Shown here piece by piece: positions 46,096 through 48,424 of a stretch of DNA of 48,424 nt. The DNA is from Candolleomyces eurysporus (lineage: Eukaryota; Basidiomycota; Agaricomycetes; Agaricales; Psathyrellaceae). Under the pieces are notes generated by a model. That model was not told the origin of the DNA, made no database searches, and was given only the letters and a program-made list of their open reading frames with translations. Within the stretch, counting starts at the first letter, position 1, and each line of letters begins with the position of its first letter. The translations under genes were made by a program, and so were the position numbers. The stretch covers positions 1 to 48,424 of the forward strand of contig JANBPK010000002.1 in the NCBI GenBank assembly GCA_027579435.1, given 5' to 3'.

Positions 46096-47836
46096 ATGTC
46101 GAGCCGTATTGCATCCAACAACCCAAGTACGTCTTGCTCTCTTCTGAACAGCAAAGACTGAGCGTCGGGAATTTTGATTGAGGTGGCTGACTGGCTTGTT
46201 ATGACTGTATTTTCCCAGGGTATCACCGCGGCCCAACAGGTTACTCCGACGATGACGACGGGTATGTATCTGACCGTGAACAAGCACCTGGCCATGGTCG
46301 CTGGCGCGACAAGCTTAAGGTATGATTCTATAATCTCTGAAATAGAGAATTGGAACTGAGCAGTGATCGTCAGGTGTCAGGTAAAGTCTATTGAAAATGC
46401 GGCGGAAGGTGTTAGAATATTCACAGAGCATTTCAATAGGCGCAACAAGCTCCCAGCTTCGCCCACCTAGGTCACTGTCACAAGAAATAGACAGTAGTCG
46501 CAACAATCCCTCGTCTACAAATCGCCAATCTTCCTATGTGAATGACAATCCGTTGCAAGAGCAGTTCCAGCGAATGGATCTCGCCGGACAAGGTGGTCCG
46601 CATATTTCGTCCTCCCAAGCTGCAACATCTAGTGTGGCTATTCATGCCCACCTCCTTCAAAATCCCCTGCCACACGGTGCTTTACCCCCTTTATCTGGGC
46701 CCCCTGTTCCAAATCCCCCGAACACTGGACAGGTCAATGCAAATGCGACCATGGTTGACGGACGATCTACCAATGCTGAGGTACTCTCCCTCCTTCAAGT
46801 TTTACCAGTTGATTGACGGCCTATCAAGCACCTATTTCAAGGCTTGGATCGCAAGATTGACTCTTTGGCCGTCGCTGTTGGCTCTCTCGTCGATGTCATT
46901 CGGCAACAGGGAAATCAAGGCAGAGATGGGACCCCACTACACCGCGACGGTAGCGACGTTGGAGGGACTGATTTAGGACCTATCCGTCGTCCTCGGAAGG
47001 AGAGAAAGCGTGGACGCGCAGTATCTCGACCAGAGAAGGACAGGAATCGCGCGGTGTGTGATATTTTCTTGCACACGGTATTGGCTCTGACCCATTCCCC
47101 AAGTCTGCTGTCAGGAAATACCTGGACAACTTACTAGATTCCAGTGAGACACCATTTGCGGATGAAGAGGCAGTCAAGGCATATGTCGATAGCGACCCGG
47201 GACCTAGAGCGTGTTGCACCAAATACAATTTCGCTCTCGACTTGAATGGAGGCCCTCATAGCTACTGGAATAAGTCGGCTGCTGGTGTCTTCGTGGATGC
47301 TTTCTTGGCACACCACGGCTTAGGACGACAAGAAGTCGAAGATGTGGCGGAAAAGTTCTTTACCCGTATCAAATCCATCAAACAGCTACATGGTCAGGTT
47401 GGGAAGTCGCAAACGCGAAAGATTCGAAGGAATCGAAAGTACACGGTGCGTGGAGCTTGATACACTCAATACGACTACATTCTCATCAGGAGGGTTGGTG
47501 CAGACTTACCTCAGACGACTGGAGCTCGTTCTTGCAACCCCAGCTTTGCAATGCCACTCCCATTTAATACAGACGCTTGGCCCAGAAGGGATGTCCACCG
47601 ACGAATCAGACACCGAAGCCTTTCAAATGGGTCATGGCCGTCGCTACCGAGTTCTTAGCCCTAGGTGGAGGAGCGAACAACTAACGACCTTCCTTCATGC
47701 TCTCGATTCGATCTCAGTCAGTATGCGACATTCCGACCCCAGTAAGCAAAGGGGAAATTGGCCTCGTTTAAGGTACTATGATCCACGACGCAAGATTTTC
47801 AGCTCGAGCGATAAGTTCGTCCGCAAGCTCCCGTGA
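46096..47836 (+). CDS. Hypothetical protein of an agaric-type repeated family (inferred)
   Basis: Exons: 46096-46126, 46219-46319, then about 46427 or 46457 to 46780, about 46829-47050, about 47116-47440 and about 47499-47836. Junctions that keep phase: NP to RYHRGPTGYSDDDDG; NAE to HLFQGLDRKIDSL; DRNRAV to KYLDNLLDS; RRNRKYT to TYLRRLELVLATP. Regions: an acidic DDDDG and RWRDK start, a Ser/Gln/Pro-rich linker, a coiled-coil-like LDRKIDSLAVAVGSLVDVIR, a basic RRPRKERKRGR, then a folded C-terminal half with NGGPHSYWNKSAAGVFVDAF, VAEKFFTRIKSIKQLH and LGPEGMSTDESDTEAF. From memory this C-terminal pattern resembles unnamed proteins repeated in agaric genomes. I cannot name a domain. The TGA at 47834-47836 is followed by an open frame of 34 more codons (NAYDNTFLDRF..) to TAG at 47939-47941. 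Confidence 0.6.
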
Positions 47837-47941
47837 AATGCTTACGACAACACGTTCCTCGATCGATTCGCAGACCTCCATGTTAGCATTGAACCAACGG
47901 AACCATGCAACCTGACGCTCCCAGCAGAGCTGTTCCGGTAG

Positions 47942-48424
47942 GAGGCCAGAATTTCACATCTTTCACATTCTGTTGTGCTTATATTGGTGACAGGATATCC
48001 TGATCTTATATGGATATCTTTGTTAAGGTGTGCTTGTGACGCCAACGTCCCTAGCTTTTCTATGGCATCTGATATGAAACAACCAGCCGTTCTCCCGTTT
48101 TTTCCCTTGCCTTTGGTGCATATGGCTCATTCGTGTATATATTCTTCTGTCCTAGCCGTTTATTTAACAATCATTTTCCATAAATCACCCGCCATCTCAT
48201 GAGCACCGTAAATGGGCTAACCCATTTCCTTCCAACCACAATATTTTGTTCAGGATCCGTTGCATTCAAGTTGAGGTCATGTCCTTGATACAGGATTAGT
48301 CATTTCTGGTCGAAGCTCTTGCAATTGACAAATCATACTCTCCAACCACACGAGGAATGTCCACCTCCCGGAGAACATCCTACGAATCATCTTCGTCACG
48401 GTTGTGAACCTCCCGGTCGCCGCC
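47942..48424. other. Right end of the window, nothing recognised
   Basis: This is the 3' flank of the last hypothetical gene and 480 nt of sequence with only short frames. TATATGGATATC and TTTATTTAACAATC are AT-rich elements. The window ends without a visible gene start. Confidence 0.4.

Overview
This window reads as nuclear DNA of a mushroom-forming basidiomycete (Agaricomycetes). The evidence is: many short GT-AG introns (mostly 45-105 nt) that restore long frames; a fungal FunK1-type kinase, a JmjC protein of the type expanded in agarics, NACHT P-loop proteins and an F-box/LRR-like protein; and an SREBP-type bHLH membrane transcription factor. No virus, plasmid, CRISPR or bacterial feature is visible. 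Exon boundaries were worked out by hand from splice signals and frame continuity. Several gene models close exactly to a multiple of three, which supports them.

Layout. 1-1.97 kb: no recognisable gene. 2.0-9.3 kb: a tandem array of three diverged units. Each carries or carried a NACHT NTPase gene plus its flanks. Copies 1 and 2 are almost complete with one frameshift each; copy 3 is a truncated 3' relic. 10.3-20.7 kb: a compact run of conserved genes: alpha/beta hydrolase (+), tRNA-Arg(CCT) with a 20-nt intron (-), SREBP-like factor (+), sphingolipid delta-4 desaturase (+), D-amino-acid oxidase (+) and an MTH1-type Nudix hydrolase (-). 21-48.4 kb: a fast-evolving accessory region. It holds a decayed 3' copy of a FunK1 kinase, an intact FunK1 kinase (-), a poorly resolved gene (-), a Pro/Ala-rich protein (+), a large JmjC protein (+), an F-box/LRR-like protein (-), a large uncharacterised membrane protein (-), a WD40-like protein with a C-terminal membrane anchor (-), and two hypothetical genes (+).

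Assembly quality matters here. Single N characters sit beside G, C, A or T runs at 1161, 13685, 15517, 15537, 21899, 26400, 36251, 36767 and 41999. Wherever one falls in a gene I could model, deleting the N restores the frame: SREBP three times, F-box twice, FunK1 once. Two frame breaks without an N also sit in long runs (C8 in the JmjC gene, A8 in NACHT copy 2) and have the same +1 sign. Many apparent frameshifts may therefore be consensus errors.

Function. The conserved block mixes lipid regulation (SREBP factor, ceramide desaturase), amino-acid oxidation and nucleotide-pool cleaning. I see no pathway-level clustering beyond adjacency. The two ends look like duplicating self/non-self, signalling and chromatin families. 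The best candidates for something undescribed are the NACHT proteins with a separate Asn-rich leader exon, the JmjC protein with a roughly 550-residue unrecognised N-terminal extension, and the multi-exon membrane and WD40-anchor proteins.
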